The notes below the pieces were generated by a model. The model was not told the DNA's origin, searched no databases, and was given only the letters and a program-made list of their open reading frames with translations. 64,000 bases of DNA from Bacillota bacterium (lineage in GTDB: Bacteria > Bacillota > Clostridia > Acetivibrionales > DTU013): NCBI GenBank assembly GCA_023412915.1, contig JAEZRE010000020.1, forward strand, positions 1 through 64,000, written 5' to 3'. The position numbers and the translations under genes were made by a program. Below, in pieces: positions 26,807 through 36,081 of the stretch; the first letter of the stretch is position 1; every line of letters starts with the position of its first letter.

Positions 26807-27549
26807 ATAAGTCCTTTACGATGTGTACCGACATCCTGTGGCAAAAATACAGAACAGGCACGATTCCCGTAATACCCGATATCAAGCGCAAGTCTCCCGG
26901 AGAAGGAGAGCTGCTTTCGGGCAGGGATCCTGCCGAATACGCCAAAAATCTGGCGGATGCCGGGGCGCCCGTTGTTTCTGTCGTTACTGAAACGGAGCAT
27001 TACGGTGGTTCGGCCGAAATGTTCAGGCGAGTCGCCGGGTCTGTGAGCGTACCGCTTTTGAGAAAAGATTTTATCACTACAGTCGATCAGCTCCGAGAGA
27101 GCGCCGATATGGGCGCTTCCGGAGTGCTTCTCATCGCTTCGAAGCTCGAAAGGAAACAGCTGCTGCAGCTGGCTGAAGCTGCGGCGGCTTTGGGACTGGA
27201 GCCGCTGATCGAAACTCACGACAGGGCTGAGATCACATTTGCGGCTGGTATGAAGCCGACATTCCTCGGCATAAACAACCGGGACATTCGCAGCTACGAA
27301 ACAGACAACGGAGGAGTTGGAACCACGGAGCTTCTGGCTTCGTATGCAGGTTTTGACGCCCTGCTGCCCGCACAAGCCGGATCCGGCGCCTTGCTGCTGA
27401 GCGAAAGCTCGATCTCCTCGGCGGAAGATATACGCCGGGCGGCAGCGGCAGGAGCTCATGCGGTTCTTGTCGGCACAGCGTTGCTGCGGGCCGGAGACCC
27501 TGCGGAAATGTACCGGAAACTGAGCAATATAGACGTACCCGGGCTGTGA
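26803..27549 (+). CDS. trpC: Indole-3-glycerol-phosphate synthase
   Basis: This 248-residue TIM barrel overlaps trpD by 4 bases (ATGA). The ring-closing residues are mostly visible: Lys of IKRKSP, Lys of LLRKDF, Glu of PLIETH, Asn/Arg of GINNRDI and Glu of LSESS. Two deviations stand out: the Glu opening the EIKR motif is Asp (IPDIKRKSP), and the Gly after SES is Ser. The N-terminal extension is shorter than usual. It would convert CdRP to indole-glycerol phosphate for TrpA. Confidence 0.88.
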   Translation: MNKSFTMCTDILWQKYRTGTIPVIPDIKRKSPGEGELLSGRDPAEYAKNLADAGAPVVSVVTETEHYGGSAEMFRRVAGSVSVPLLRKDFITTVDQLRESADMGASGVLLIASKLERKQLLQLAEAAAALGLEPLIETHDRAEITFAAGMKPTFLGINNRDIRSYETDNGGVGTTELLASYAGFDALLPAQAGSGALLLSESSISSAEDIRRAAAAGAHAVLVGTALLRAGDPAEMYRKLSNIDVPGL

Positions 27550-27613
27550 AAATTATTAACGCTGTTAACAGGTATGATGGTATTCTCTGCTATCGGCAAC
27601 GGAGGTCGGAGCC

Positions 27614-28285
27614 ATGACAAGGGTAAAGATATGCGGTATTCTGAACGAGAAGGATATTGAGATATGTGCCGAGGCCGGCGTACATGTCCTTGGTTTTGTC
27701 GTCGATTATCCTGTTCCCGTTCCCTGGAATCTGACGCCGGAAAGGGCACGGGAGCTTATCGCATATGTTCCGCCGTTCATCCAGACCTGTGTCGTCACCG
27801 GCGGTGATTTAAAAAAGATCCTCGATATAGCGGCCTTTACCCGGCCCAACCTTGTTCAGCTGCATTACAGGGAATCTCTCGGGGAGATAGCAGAAATGGC
27901 CCACAGCCTGAAACAGCGAGGGATCAAGACTATTAAAGCACTAAGGATAAATTCCGACGGAAGGTGCGATTTTGATATACCCGATCCTGCGGTTGCGGCA
28001 AAAGCCCTTTCGGAAAGCGGAATTTCAGCTATTCTTGCGGATTCCTACACTGAGACTATGCCAGGCGGCACAGGAAAAGCAGTCGAGTTGTCGACATTCC
28101 GCAAAATCAAAAAGGAAAGCTCACTGCCGGTTATACTGGCAGGGGGTCTTAATCCTGCGAATATAGGAAATATAGTCTGTGAAGCACAACCGTACGCGGT
28201 CGATATACTTACGGGAGCAGAGAAAAGTCCGGGATGCAAGGACCCGGATAAAATTGGTCGTATCATGGCTGCAGTATGTAAATAA
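27614..28285 (+). CDS. trpF: Phosphoribosylanthranilate isomerase-like protein
   Basis: The 223-residue TIM barrel keeps the catalytic Cys7 (VKICG) and the general-acid Asp (ILADSYTE, near residue 137), plus the phosphate loops GGTGKAV and LAGGLNPANI. The loop that normally reads xSPRxI or KSKRYIS, with the Arg contacting the anthranilate part (R36 in Thermotoga), is replaced by DYPVPVPWNLTP with no Arg. It is the last gene of the trpBADCF operon, 64 bases after trpC, with GGAGG before the ATG. By context it isomerises a phosphoribosyl-arylamine; strict PRA specificity is uncertain. Confidence 0.85.
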   Translation: MTRVKICGILNEKDIEICAEAGVHVLGFVVDYPVPVPWNLTPERARELIAYVPPFIQTCVVTGGDLKKILDIAAFTRPNLVQLHYRESLGEIAEMAHSLKQRGIKTIKALRINSDGRCDFDIPDPAVAAKALSESGISAILADSYTETMPGGTGKAVELSTFRKIKKESSLPVILAGGLNPANIGNIVCEAQPYAVDILTGAEKSPGCKDPDKIGRIMAAVCK

Positions 28286-28309
28286 CCGAACGGAGCCTGA
28301 AATATTTGT

Positions 28310-29395
28310 TCAGGCTGAGACGGGTTCGTATACTATGCGGTTTTTGCCCTTGTGCTTGCCGTCGTAGAGCCGGCGGTCGGCTTCAAGGATGACGTCCTGG
28401 TACATGAAATAGTTGTCGCTCTGACAGATGCCTGCGGTGATAGTAACGACCAATGCTTCTCCGTTATATTCGAAGCTGTTTTCAGCTATCTCGTTGTGTA
28501 TCCTTTCGACACACGTCACTACTCCCGCCATGGAAGATTTATTGAACAGTATGAGTATTTCATCCCCGCCCCAACGGGACACATAATCGGTCTCACGCAC
28601 ATTTTCCCTTATTACACCTACCACATTTTTCAGAACCATATCTCCACAGTCATGCCCATAACGGTCGTTTATCTGTTTGAAATCGTCTACATCCACTATC
28701 GCGATGACAAATTCGACATTGAGATTCTGTTTCCTGTCGACAGCGAGCTCGAGCCTCTGCTTCATAGCCCTTCTATTGAGCAGCTGTGTGAGCGAATCCT
28801 TATTTGCCAGCTCCGAAAGATGGTCGTTCTGAAGCTTTAGTTTTTCCTTGTCCATTACCAAGGCATTGAAAAATATATAGATCATCAAGCCGACGGTGGC
28901 GAATGCGGCGACGGAGTTCAAGACAAAAATGAAATCGAGATACCCGTCGTTTGGATATACCCTGATTGGAGAGATATCTATATAGTTCGGGAGAAATCTT
29001 ATAGCAATCAGAAGGGTGAATGCGAAACCCGTCGTTATGTAAGCGGCCTTTTTTTTGCTGTGTACTACCATTGCAAGATGGTAGCTGCCGAAAACGGTAC
29101 AGACGAGAAACATCTCAAACCCGTTTCCGGTACCGATGGTAAGCGCAGCGAAAAATGCCTGAATACAAACTTCTATGATAAAGTAGTTTATGATGTTGTG
29201 AGTCTTTTTATATGAAAAGACGAACAGCAGAACCAAATAGAAAATTATGCTGAATATATTTAAAATGGACATGAATTTACTGCCGATGAAATAAAAATAG
29301 ATTACATAAATGCAATGAATGAACATAAAACCGCTCAGAATCCAATAAATAACTGGGCTGTACTTTTTGATCAAGGCCGCAGAATCATTTTCCAT
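28310..29395 (-). CDS. Membrane diguanylate cyclase (GGDEF)
   Basis: The 361-residue protein has about six N-terminal membrane helices (1-190) and a C-terminal GGDEF domain (about 200-355). The domain carries DVDDFKQINDRYGHDCGD and the active-site loop RWGGDEI, an Ile variant of GGDEF. Five residues before the loop is RETD, an intact RxxD product-inhibition site. It should make cyclic di-GMP from two GTP, with its membrane part as sensor. It converges with trpF, with 24 bases between stops. It is a single gene. Confidence 0.88.
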   Translation of the reverse strand: MENDSAALIKKYSPVIYWILSGFMFIHCIYVIYFYFIGSKFMSILNIFSIIFYLVLLFVFSYKKTHNIINYFIIEVCIQAFFAALTIGTGNGFEMFLVCTVFGSYHLAMVVHSKKKAAYITTGFAFTLLIAIRFLPNYIDISPIRVYPNDGYLDFIFVLNSVAAFATVGLMIYIFFNALVMDKEKLKLQNDHLSELANKDSLTQLLNRRAMKQRLELAVDRKQNLNVEFVIAIVDVDDFKQINDRYGHDCGDMVLKNVVGVIRENVRETDYVSRWGGDEILILFNKSSMAGVVTCVERIHNEIAENSFEYNGEALVVTITAGICQSDNYFMYQDVILEADRRLYDGKHKGKNRIVYEPVSA

Positions 29396-29587
29396 AATAC
29401 TGATTACTACCTATTACCTTTACAATCGATTACCCATGCTGTTTTTTTTTAGCATGATTATTTTATAATAAAATTCCAATATTATCAAGTCATTTTTTCT
29501 TGTCGAATATTGCCATTAAGTTCATAATTATATTTGTGGTACCGGCGAAAATACTGCCACTTCTCACAAATCAAGGAGGGACTTTGT

Positions 29588-31339
29588 TTGGCTGAATTGA
29601 AAATCAGGCCTGTCGCGCAGCCTGACAGGATCATTCAATATTGGAAGAGGGAAAAGGTTGTTGTAGCCTGTATTGTAGTATTCGGGATCGGCTTCAATAC
29701 TGCCGCCGTTCTTAGTCCCATATTCCAGGGCAAGCTTATCGACTCGTTGGCTTCGGGCAGCAGTCCCGACTCGGTCCTCAGGCTCGCCATGACATTTGTC
29801 TCAATGGTTGCGGCCATCCAGCTTATGCGCTATTTCAAGCGTTTCTATATAAGGCGTTTTGCAAACGTCACCGGCGCATCGATGCGCCTGATGATATACA
29901 ACAATATAATGAACAGGAGTACCTCTGCCCTGAACGACGAGAGCACGGGCGATCTCATGACGAGGGCTATATCGGACGTGGACCTTTGTGTGGAAGGAAT
30001 GCGCAAGTTCACGACGGAGCTTTTCGATACCGGCGTCCTGATGGCGTCCTACCTCGTATCTCTCCTTGTATATGACGTCAGGATAACGCTTGCATCGATA
30101 GTCTTCATACCAGCGGCAATGTTCCTGGCGGAAAAACTCAAGAGCGTCATATACGGGTTTTCCATAGAATACCGCCGAAAGAGCAGCGAGATAGCCGATA
30201 TCACCTACGACGCCGTGGAGAATTCCATGCTGTACAGGATCAACGGAATGGAAGCCGGAAACAGCAAAGCCTATGAAACCGAACTCGACGATCTTCAAAA
30301 CAAGGCCGTGCGGGCAAATATACTCGAAAATTCAATGCAGCCTGTATATCAGACAATAGCGATGCTGGGCATAATACCGGTCATTTACCTGGGCGGGCTG
30401 AAGGTTTTGAACGCCGGCTGGACGGTCGGCGCATTTTCAGCCTACGTTACGATGTTCGCAGCTATGGCCGTTAAAGCAAGCAAAGCCGCAAAGCTGTTCA
30501 ATTCGGTGCAGAAATCACAGATTTCGTGGAAAAGGATTAAGCCGTACCTTGCGGAGTTCAGGGCGAACGACAGTTCCTGCGGCACGGCGGAGGGCAGGGT
30601 GAGGCTGAGTGTAGAAAACCTGTGCTTCAGTTACTCTGAGGACAGGGAGCCCATAATCAGGGACATAAGCTTCGAAGCCGAACAGGGCGAGATTATTGGA
30701 ATAACGGGTTCCATCGCTTCAGGCAAAACCACGTTGGGCATATCACTGCTTGGGTTGTATCAGTATTCGGGGAGTATATGCATAAACGGCAGGGAGCTCC
30801 GAGACTACTCCGACAGCGAACGCAGCGGTATGATCTCCTACATGGGCCACAGGCCGCAGCTTTTGTCAGATACGATCTACAACAACATAGTCATGGGGTG
30901 CGACCGGGATATAACGCCGGTGCTGAAGGACGTCTGCTTTGATGTTGATATAGCCGTCATGCCCGACGGGCAGGATACGCTAGTGGGAAACGGAGGGATA
31001 AGGCTGAGCGGAGGTCAGCAGGCAAGGATAGCGCTGGCCAGGGCGCTTTTGGAGCAGAAAAAAATAATCGTACTCGACGATCCTTTTTCAGCCGTAGATA
31101 TGAAGACAGAGGAAAAAATCATCGAAAACCTCAGGAGCCGCTACCGTCGGAGCATTATAATAATTATTTCACACAGGCTCGCCATTTTCGATAAGATCGA
31201 CCATATACTGCTGCTGAACGAAGACGGCACTTCCGAGTATGGTACGCATGTAGAACTGATGAGACGTTCAGAAATGTATTCTACTATTTACGGACTTCAG
31301 CGTGCGGAAGGAGGCGACGGCAATGAAAAAAGGCAATAA
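29588..31339 (+). CDS. ABC exporter half-transporter 1 (degenerate NBD)
   Basis: I place the start at the TTG giving MAELKIRPV, 7 bases after AAGGAGGG; an upstream in-frame ATG has no such site. The 583-residue protein has six membrane helices (about 20-310) and an ATPase domain (about 345-580). The signature is IRLSGGQQARIALARAL and the H-loop ISHR. Walker A is GSIASGKTT, and Walker B ends IIVLDDPFSAVD, with Asp in place of the catalytic Glu. This is the degenerate half of a heterodimeric exporter (LmrCD/TM287-288 type). The next gene encodes its partner and overlaps by 17 bases. Substrate (drug, peptide or lipid) is unknown. Confidence 0.88.
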   Translation: MAELKIRPVAQPDRIIQYWKREKVVVACIVVFGIGFNTAAVLSPIFQGKLIDSLASGSSPDSVLRLAMTFVSMVAAIQLMRYFKRFYIRRFANVTGASMRLMIYNNIMNRSTSALNDESTGDLMTRAISDVDLCVEGMRKFTTELFDTGVLMASYLVSLLVYDVRITLASIVFIPAAMFLAEKLKSVIYGFSIEYRRKSSEIADITYDAVENSMLYRINGMEAGNSKAYETELDDLQNKAVRANILENSMQPVYQTIAMLGIIPVIYLGGLKVLNAGWTVGAFSAYVTMFAAMAVKASKAAKLFNSVQKSQISWKRIKPYLAEFRANDSSCGTAEGRVRLSVENLCFSYSEDREPIIRDISFEAEQGEIIGITGSIASGKTTLGISLLGLYQYSGSICINGRELRDYSDSERSGMISYMGHRPQLLSDTIYNNIVMGCDRDITPVLKDVCFDVDIAVMPDGQDTLVGNGGIRLSGGQQARIALARALLEQKKIIVLDDPFSAVDMKTEEKIIENLRSRYRRSIIIIISHRLAIFDKIDHILLLNEDGTSEYGTHVELMRRSEMYSTIYGLQRAEGGDGNEKRQ

Positions 31340-33074
31340 TGCTGTGCTGTGCTCGGCCGGCAAAGTGCTCTCGAAAAACGCAGGGCTGAGCTTATTGCTC
31401 GTAGTCGCAGCCTGCGGCGCCGTTGCCGTAAGTTTGGTTCCCCCTCAGATATTGAAGCTGGTCATCGACCGCAACTTGGTGCCCGGACGCAGCGAAGGCT
31501 TGCTTGCCCTGGCGCTGGCATACATGGGCGCGATTTTGTTTTCCGGCTTGTTCGACTTTGTGAAGGAAGCGATACTGACAGTACTTGGACAGAAGATAAT
31601 GAGGGAGATCAGAGCCATAATGATGTTCAAGCTTGGCAGGACCGGCTCCAGATTCTTTACCGACAATGAGTCGGGCGCCATTGTTTCGCGTTTCACAAAT
31701 GACGTAGACGCTATTAACACGCTTTTCACCAGCGGGATAGTAGGAATGGCCGTCGATTGCTTCCGCGTGGCAGGTATAGTGGTTTCCATCTGGATATTCA
31801 GCGCGAGGCTCGGGATCATGACGATGATCCTGCTGCCTGTCATATATGCGATCACCAGGCTTTTCCAAAGCCGTATGCTTCAGGCCCAGGTCGATAACCG
31901 CGTAATAGTGGGACGTGTCAACAACCATATTTCAGAAAGCCTCAAAAACATCCTCATGGTAAAGGCATTCGGCAAAGAAGGCTTTATGGAGGGGAAATAC
32001 AGGGGCTATCTGGCAGACAATTACAAGACACTGGAAAAAGTGAATTTTTACGACGCGGTATTTTCTCCCATAATACAGGTTTGCCGTGCCGTCGTAATAG
32101 GAAGCATTGTCGTATTATCGGCTGGAAAGGGCAATTACCTCGGTATTTCTCTCGGTATGGTCGCAGCCTCAATAGAACTGTTTTCCGGTCTGTTCACTCC
32201 GATCGAAAACCTCGGCATGGCGCTTCAGGATATACAGCAGGCTATTTCGGGGATACTGAGGGTCAATGAATTCCTAAGCGGCCCTGAGGACAGCGGCAAG
32301 GAGGAAGGGCTTAAAGCCGGGGATATCATACCCGACCGGAACAATGTCAAACTGGTATTCAATGATGTGACCTTCGGTTACGAGGAGGACGCAGACGTAC
32401 TGAAAAACATCGAGCTGAGCGTCAGAACGCAGGAAAAGGTTACGTTTGTCGGCAGGACGGGCGTGGGAAAAACAACTTTGTTCAAGCTTATAACAGGGCT
32501 GCTCCAGCCTAACTCCGGCAGTATTACGATCAATGGGACCGATGTTATCTCCATCCCCAATTCGGAGAAACGGAAAATATTCGGGTATGTGGATCAGAGC
32601 TTCTACATGGTCAAAGGGACGGTAGCCGAACAGATAAGCCTCAAGGACAACAGCATCACCAGGAAGCAGATAGAAGCTGCGCTCGAGTTCACAGGGCTCA
32701 AGGATTATGTCGATTCGCTCGAAAATGGCATGGATACACGGGTAACAAACGGTAATGTTTTTTCACAGGGACAGAAGCAGCTGCTTGCGATTGCCAGGGC
32801 AATCGTCACTGACCCGCCGATACTGCTGCTCGATGAGATAACCGCCAATCTTGATTCCGTTACCGAAGAAAAGATACTGGGCGTACTGAAAAAAGCCTGC
32901 CGGACACATACGATATTGTCCATTTCCCACAGGCTGTCCTCGATGGTCGCAAGCGATACGGTCGTCATACTTGAAAACGGCAGGGTGAAGAATGCCGGTT
33001 CACCTGATATTCTCCTCGAGAGCGACGAATGGTACAGAAGCCGCCTTGCACTGGAGAAACTTACCTGGGGCTGA
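31323..33074 (+). CDS. ABC exporter half-transporter 2 (canonical catalytic Glu)
   Basis: The start is the ATG of MKKGNNAV after GGAAGGAGG, inside the end of the preceding gene. The 583-residue protein has six membrane helices and an NBD with Walker A GRTGVGKTT, Walker B ILLLDEITANLD (catalytic Glu present) and H-loop ISHR. The signature is FSQGQKQLLAIARAI, with LSGGQ changed to FSQGQ. With the upstream protein it gives one consensus and one degenerate ATP site, as in known heterodimeric multidrug exporters. The partner pairing follows from the overlap and equal length. Confidence 0.9.
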   Translation: MKKGNNAVLCSAGKVLSKNAGLSLLLVVAACGAVAVSLVPPQILKLVIDRNLVPGRSEGLLALALAYMGAILFSGLFDFVKEAILTVLGQKIMREIRAIMMFKLGRTGSRFFTDNESGAIVSRFTNDVDAINTLFTSGIVGMAVDCFRVAGIVVSIWIFSARLGIMTMILLPVIYAITRLFQSRMLQAQVDNRVIVGRVNNHISESLKNILMVKAFGKEGFMEGKYRGYLADNYKTLEKVNFYDAVFSPIIQVCRAVVIGSIVVLSAGKGNYLGISLGMVAASIELFSGLFTPIENLGMALQDIQQAISGILRVNEFLSGPEDSGKEEGLKAGDIIPDRNNVKLVFNDVTFGYEEDADVLKNIELSVRTQEKVTFVGRTGVGKTTLFKLITGLLQPNSGSITINGTDVISIPNSEKRKIFGYVDQSFYMVKGTVAEQISLKDNSITRKQIEAALEFTGLKDYVDSLENGMDTRVTNGNVFSQGQKQLLAIARAIVTDPPILLLDEITANLDSVTEEKILGVLKKACRTHTILSISHRLSSMVASDTVVILENGRVKNAGSPDILLESDEWYRSRLALEKLTWG

Positions 33075-33172
33075 TTTTCGTGCACCCCCCAAAAGACGAT
33101 ATCTGCTGCGAATATTATTGCATAGCTAAAACAAAACTGCTGCAGCGGTAAAAAATCCAAGGGGGAATAGAA

Positions 33173-34483
33173 ATGAAAAAATTCACGGCAGTATTGATCG
33201 GCAGTATTTTTACAGCTGCGTTATGGAGCGGCACCGCTTTTGCGGAAGGAAACACGACGAATACGGCAATATCGACGACAAATACGGCGGCAACGACGAC
33301 TTCGGCCGGTGTAACAGCCGGAACGGGTACGGAGGTTTCCATCGCACCCGATAACATATTTTACAGTGTAAAAAGGCTCGTTGAAAATATTCAGGTAGCT
33401 TTAACCTTTACACCTGAAGGGAAAGCCGAGCTGTTGGTGACGCTGGCCGACAAAAGGCTCGCAGAGGCGGATTTGATGGTGGAAAGGAACAAGCAGGAAC
33501 TCGTTGAGCAGGTGATGAAGGCATATGTAAAGACGGTATCCGACGCGAATGAAAAGCTTGAAGAAGCAGCAAAGTCGGGCAGCGACGTCAATGCAGCGCT
33601 TGACGATATCCGCATAATTGAGCAGACTGCCGATAAACTCGTCATCAGGGTTATCGGCGTAATTCCGGCTGGTTCTGCCGATGCTCTTAAAACAGTAGTT
33701 TCCGATCAGGTAAAGGCTACACTTGCAGTGCAGGCTTTTGCAATAGCAAAGACGGAACTCAAGGAAGCGGATGCGGCATTGAAGGCTGCCGACAGCGCGC
33801 TTGAAACTGCTCGAAAGACCGGGGACCAGACTGCCATAAAAGCTGCTGAAGAAAATCAGCAAGCTGCGCAGCAGGCAAAAACCGATGCGGAAAATGTTAA
33901 AAGCCAGGTCGAAACTTACAAAAATGAGATCGTTAAAGCTTTAAAAGATGACAGAGACGAGAATTCCGACGAAAATAAGGAAGACGGGGATAAGGACGCA
34001 CACAAGCTGACTCCCGAAGAGCTGCAGGCAAAGATCGCCCATATACAGGCTATCCTTGACAAACAGCAGCAAAAACGGGCTGAACAGATAGCGAAGCACA
34101 GCGGCCAGCCCGGCAACGCATCCGCCATGATAAAGAAAAACGCAGATAAACAGCTTGCCAAAACGCAGGCCAGGATAGATGCGCTTAAGTCTCAGCTGAG
34201 TGCAGCCCAGACCGGCTCTACGACAGGCAGCGGCATTTCCGCCGGCCAGACGGCTACAGCCAGCAGTGCGGCTGCATTCGGCACAACGGCATCATCAGGC
34301 GCGATCACCACAAATACCGGATCACATCCGATACTATCCGGCGATGAAGACCGTGACAAGGCTGAAGTCAAAGCCGGGGACCACGGTAAAGGAAAAGGCT
34401 TGGGAAAAATAAAGGCCGGGGGCAAAAGCAGCGAAGAAAACCGGGATAATCAAAAAGAAGATGAAGATAATGACAAAGACTAA
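33173..34483 (+). CDS. Secreted DUF5667 domain protein
   Basis: The 436-residue protein has a signal peptide (cleavage expected after GTAFA, about residue 24) and a Thr-rich linker. A DUF5667-type region follows (about 50-200), opening DNIFYSVKRLVENIQVALTF and TPEGKAELLVTLADKRLAEA. A long Ala/Lys/Glu helix is probably coiled coil (about 185-310), followed by a Ser/Thr/Gly segment and a highly charged tail. DUF5667 proteins are secreted or membrane-linked proteins of unknown function in Clostridia. The ribosome binding site is AAGGGGG. It lies 98 bases after the ABC exporter; no functional link is evident. Confidence 0.78.
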   Translation: MKKFTAVLIGSIFTAALWSGTAFAEGNTTNTAISTTNTAATTTSAGVTAGTGTEVSIAPDNIFYSVKRLVENIQVALTFTPEGKAELLVTLADKRLAEADLMVERNKQELVEQVMKAYVKTVSDANEKLEEAAKSGSDVNAALDDIRIIEQTADKLVIRVIGVIPAGSADALKTVVSDQVKATLAVQAFAIAKTELKEADAALKAADSALETARKTGDQTAIKAAEENQQAAQQAKTDAENVKSQVETYKNEIVKALKDDRDENSDENKEDGDKDAHKLTPEELQAKIAHIQAILDKQQQKRAEQIAKHSGQPGNASAMIKKNADKQLAKTQARIDALKSQLSAAQTGSTTGSGISAGQTATASSAAAFGTTASSGAITTNTGSHPILSGDEDRDKAEVKAGDHGKGKGLGKIKAGGKSSEENRDNQKEDEDNDKD

Positions 34484-34564
34484 GTAAATGCAGACTAATT
34501 AAATACAGGCTGGGAATGACAGTCTGCAGTTCGATGACAGTCCGCTTTTCATAGAAGGACAGGC

Positions 34565-34592
34565 GCCGGGGATCAGTGGATCCCCGGCTTTT
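34565..34592 (+). terminator. Terminator after the DUF5667 gene
   Basis: GCCGGGGATC and GATCCCCGGC form a perfect 10-bp stem around AGTG, followed by TTTTC. It sits 4 bases from the stop of the convergent permease gene. Confidence 0.8.
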
Positions 34593-35366
34593 CTAATTAT
34601 TTAAAAAACTCTTCCCGGCTTTAAGCCATTTGCAGTACCGTGCCTCAAGAAAATCTATTATCCTGAACAGCAGCAGCCCCAGTATGCTGAGTGCCAGTAT
34701 GCCGCTGAACATGTTTACATAGTTCACCATTACCCAGCTGTTCATTATGAAATACCCGATACCGTATGTCGAAGCGAAATTTTCGGCAAAGAATATTATT
34801 GAAATACTTATACCTGTGCTTATACGGAGCGCCGTGAATATTTTGGGCAGCGCCGCGGGGATTAACAGGTGACGGTAAATATCCAGCCTGCCGAGTCCCA
34901 GCGACAGCACCGAGTAAAACAATTCCTTCGGAATTTCAATCACGGAATCTCTGGCTGCGATAATGAACTGAAATATGATAATGATTATTATCAGTGTTAT
35001 TTTAGGCAGATTGCCTAGCCCGAGCAGTATCATGAGTATCGGGAGGAAGGCGATCTTGGGGATGGGATAGAGAATGTACAGTATCGGCGTGACCAGTCCG
35101 TCGGCTTTTTTATTTGCTCCTATCCAGATACCGGCCAGCGAACCCAGTAGGAATGAAACGGCAAGGGCGGCGAGTACTCTGCCAAGGCTGGCAAGCAAAT
35201 GGAGAGCCAGTGTTTGAGGGAATATCATAATAAAATTCTTTACCGTTTCGCCGGGAGAGGGTATTACCGGAGAACCTACCGCCAGATGCAGCACATACCA
35301 GAGGAGCAGGACGATGAGGCAGGCGTAAAGCGTCTTGATATATCCCGCGTTGCTAAGCTTCTTCAT
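34593..35366 (-). CDS. SsuC/TauC/NitT-type ABC permease
   Basis: The 257-residue membrane protein has about six helices and the coupling motif LGLGRLDIYRHLLIPAALPK, characteristic of nitrate/sulfonate/taurine-type permeases. It is the last gene of a three-gene operon (binding protein, ATPase, permease); its start overlaps the ATPase end by 14 bases. The substrate could be a sulfonate, a pyrimidine precursor or another small anion. Nothing in the sequence settles it. Confidence 0.87.
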   Translation of the reverse strand: MKKLSNAGYIKTLYACLIVLLLWYVLHLAVGSPVIPSPGETVKNFIMIFPQTLALHLLASLGRVLAALAVSFLLGSLAGIWIGANKKADGLVTPILYILYPIPKIAFLPILMILLGLGNLPKITLIIIIIIFQFIIAARDSVIEIPKELFYSVLSLGLGRLDIYRHLLIPAALPKIFTALRISTGISISIIFFAENFASTYGIGYFIMNSWVMVNYVNMFSGILALSILGLLLFRIIDFLEARYCKWLKAGKSFLNN

Positions 35367-36081
35367 CGAGACACCCCCTCACACCGGCGCACATTTTATA
35401 GAAATCCGGATCGTTCCTAAGCCCTGCTTTCCCGAATACCGGATTTTCTATCGCCTTCTTGATTTTACCGTTTTTCATCACAATGATCGTCCTTCCCAGG
35501 AAAACGGCTTCCTCTATACTGTGTGTGGCGAGGACAAGCGTTACTTGCCTATCAAGGCATATCCGGTATATCAGGTCCTGTATATGCTCTCTGGTTATTG
35601 CGTCGAGCGAGGAAGAAGCTTCATCCATCAGAAGCAGGTCGGGCTCGAGCGCCAGCGCCCGGCCTATCGCAACACGCTGTTTCTGACCGCCGCTCAGTTC
35701 CCCGGGAAATTTTCCGGCGCACTCGTCCAAACCCAGTGATTTAAGAACAGCCGCAGCCCTTGTGACGGCTTCGGCCCTGGGATATCCCCGGGAGATTAAA
35801 GGGAAGGAGACGTTGTCACGTACGGTTTTCCAGGGCAGAAGCCCATATTCCTGCAGTATTAGGCCGGTGCTCCTCCTTACGCCCTTCAGCTGGTCGCCGT
35901 TTATTTCAACAGCGCCAGTATCAGGCTTGAGAAGGCCTGCCAAGGTAAGTAACAGCGTAGTTTTTCCGCAGCCTGAGGCTCCGATGATCGAACAGGAGGT
36001 TTTGCTTCCTATTGAAAGCGAGACATGGTCCAAAGCGGCTTCTTCTCCGTAACGTACGCTTAAATCGGTGATTTTGATCAT
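35353..36081 (-). CDS. SsuB/TauB-type ABC ATPase
   Basis: The 242-residue ATPase has Walker A GASGCGKTT, Q-loop LILQEYGLLPWKTVRDNVSF, signature ELSGGQKQRVAIGRAL, Walker B LLLMDEASSSLD and H-loop LATHSIEEAV. The LLPWxTVxxNV motif is standard for the nitrate/taurine/sulfonate subfamily. Its start overlaps the binding-protein stop by 4 bases (ATGA), indicating translational coupling. Confidence 0.9.
   Translation of the reverse strand: MIKITDLSVRYGEEAALDHVSLSIGSKTSCSIIGASGCGKTTLLLTLAGLLKPDTGAVEINGDQLKGVRRSTGLILQEYGLLPWKTVRDNVSFPLISRGYPRAEAVTRAAAVLKSLGLDECAGKFPGELSGGQKQRVAIGRALALEPDLLLMDEASSSLDAITREHIQDLIYRICLDRQVTLVLATHSIEEAVFLGRTIIVMKNGKIKKAIENPVFGKAGLRNDPDFYKMCAGVRGCLDEEA

Noticed and set aside
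28290..28320. The hairpin AGCCTGAA/TTCAGGCT after trpF as a terminator
   Set aside because: No T-run follows on either strand, and it overlaps the end of the diguanylate cyclase gene.
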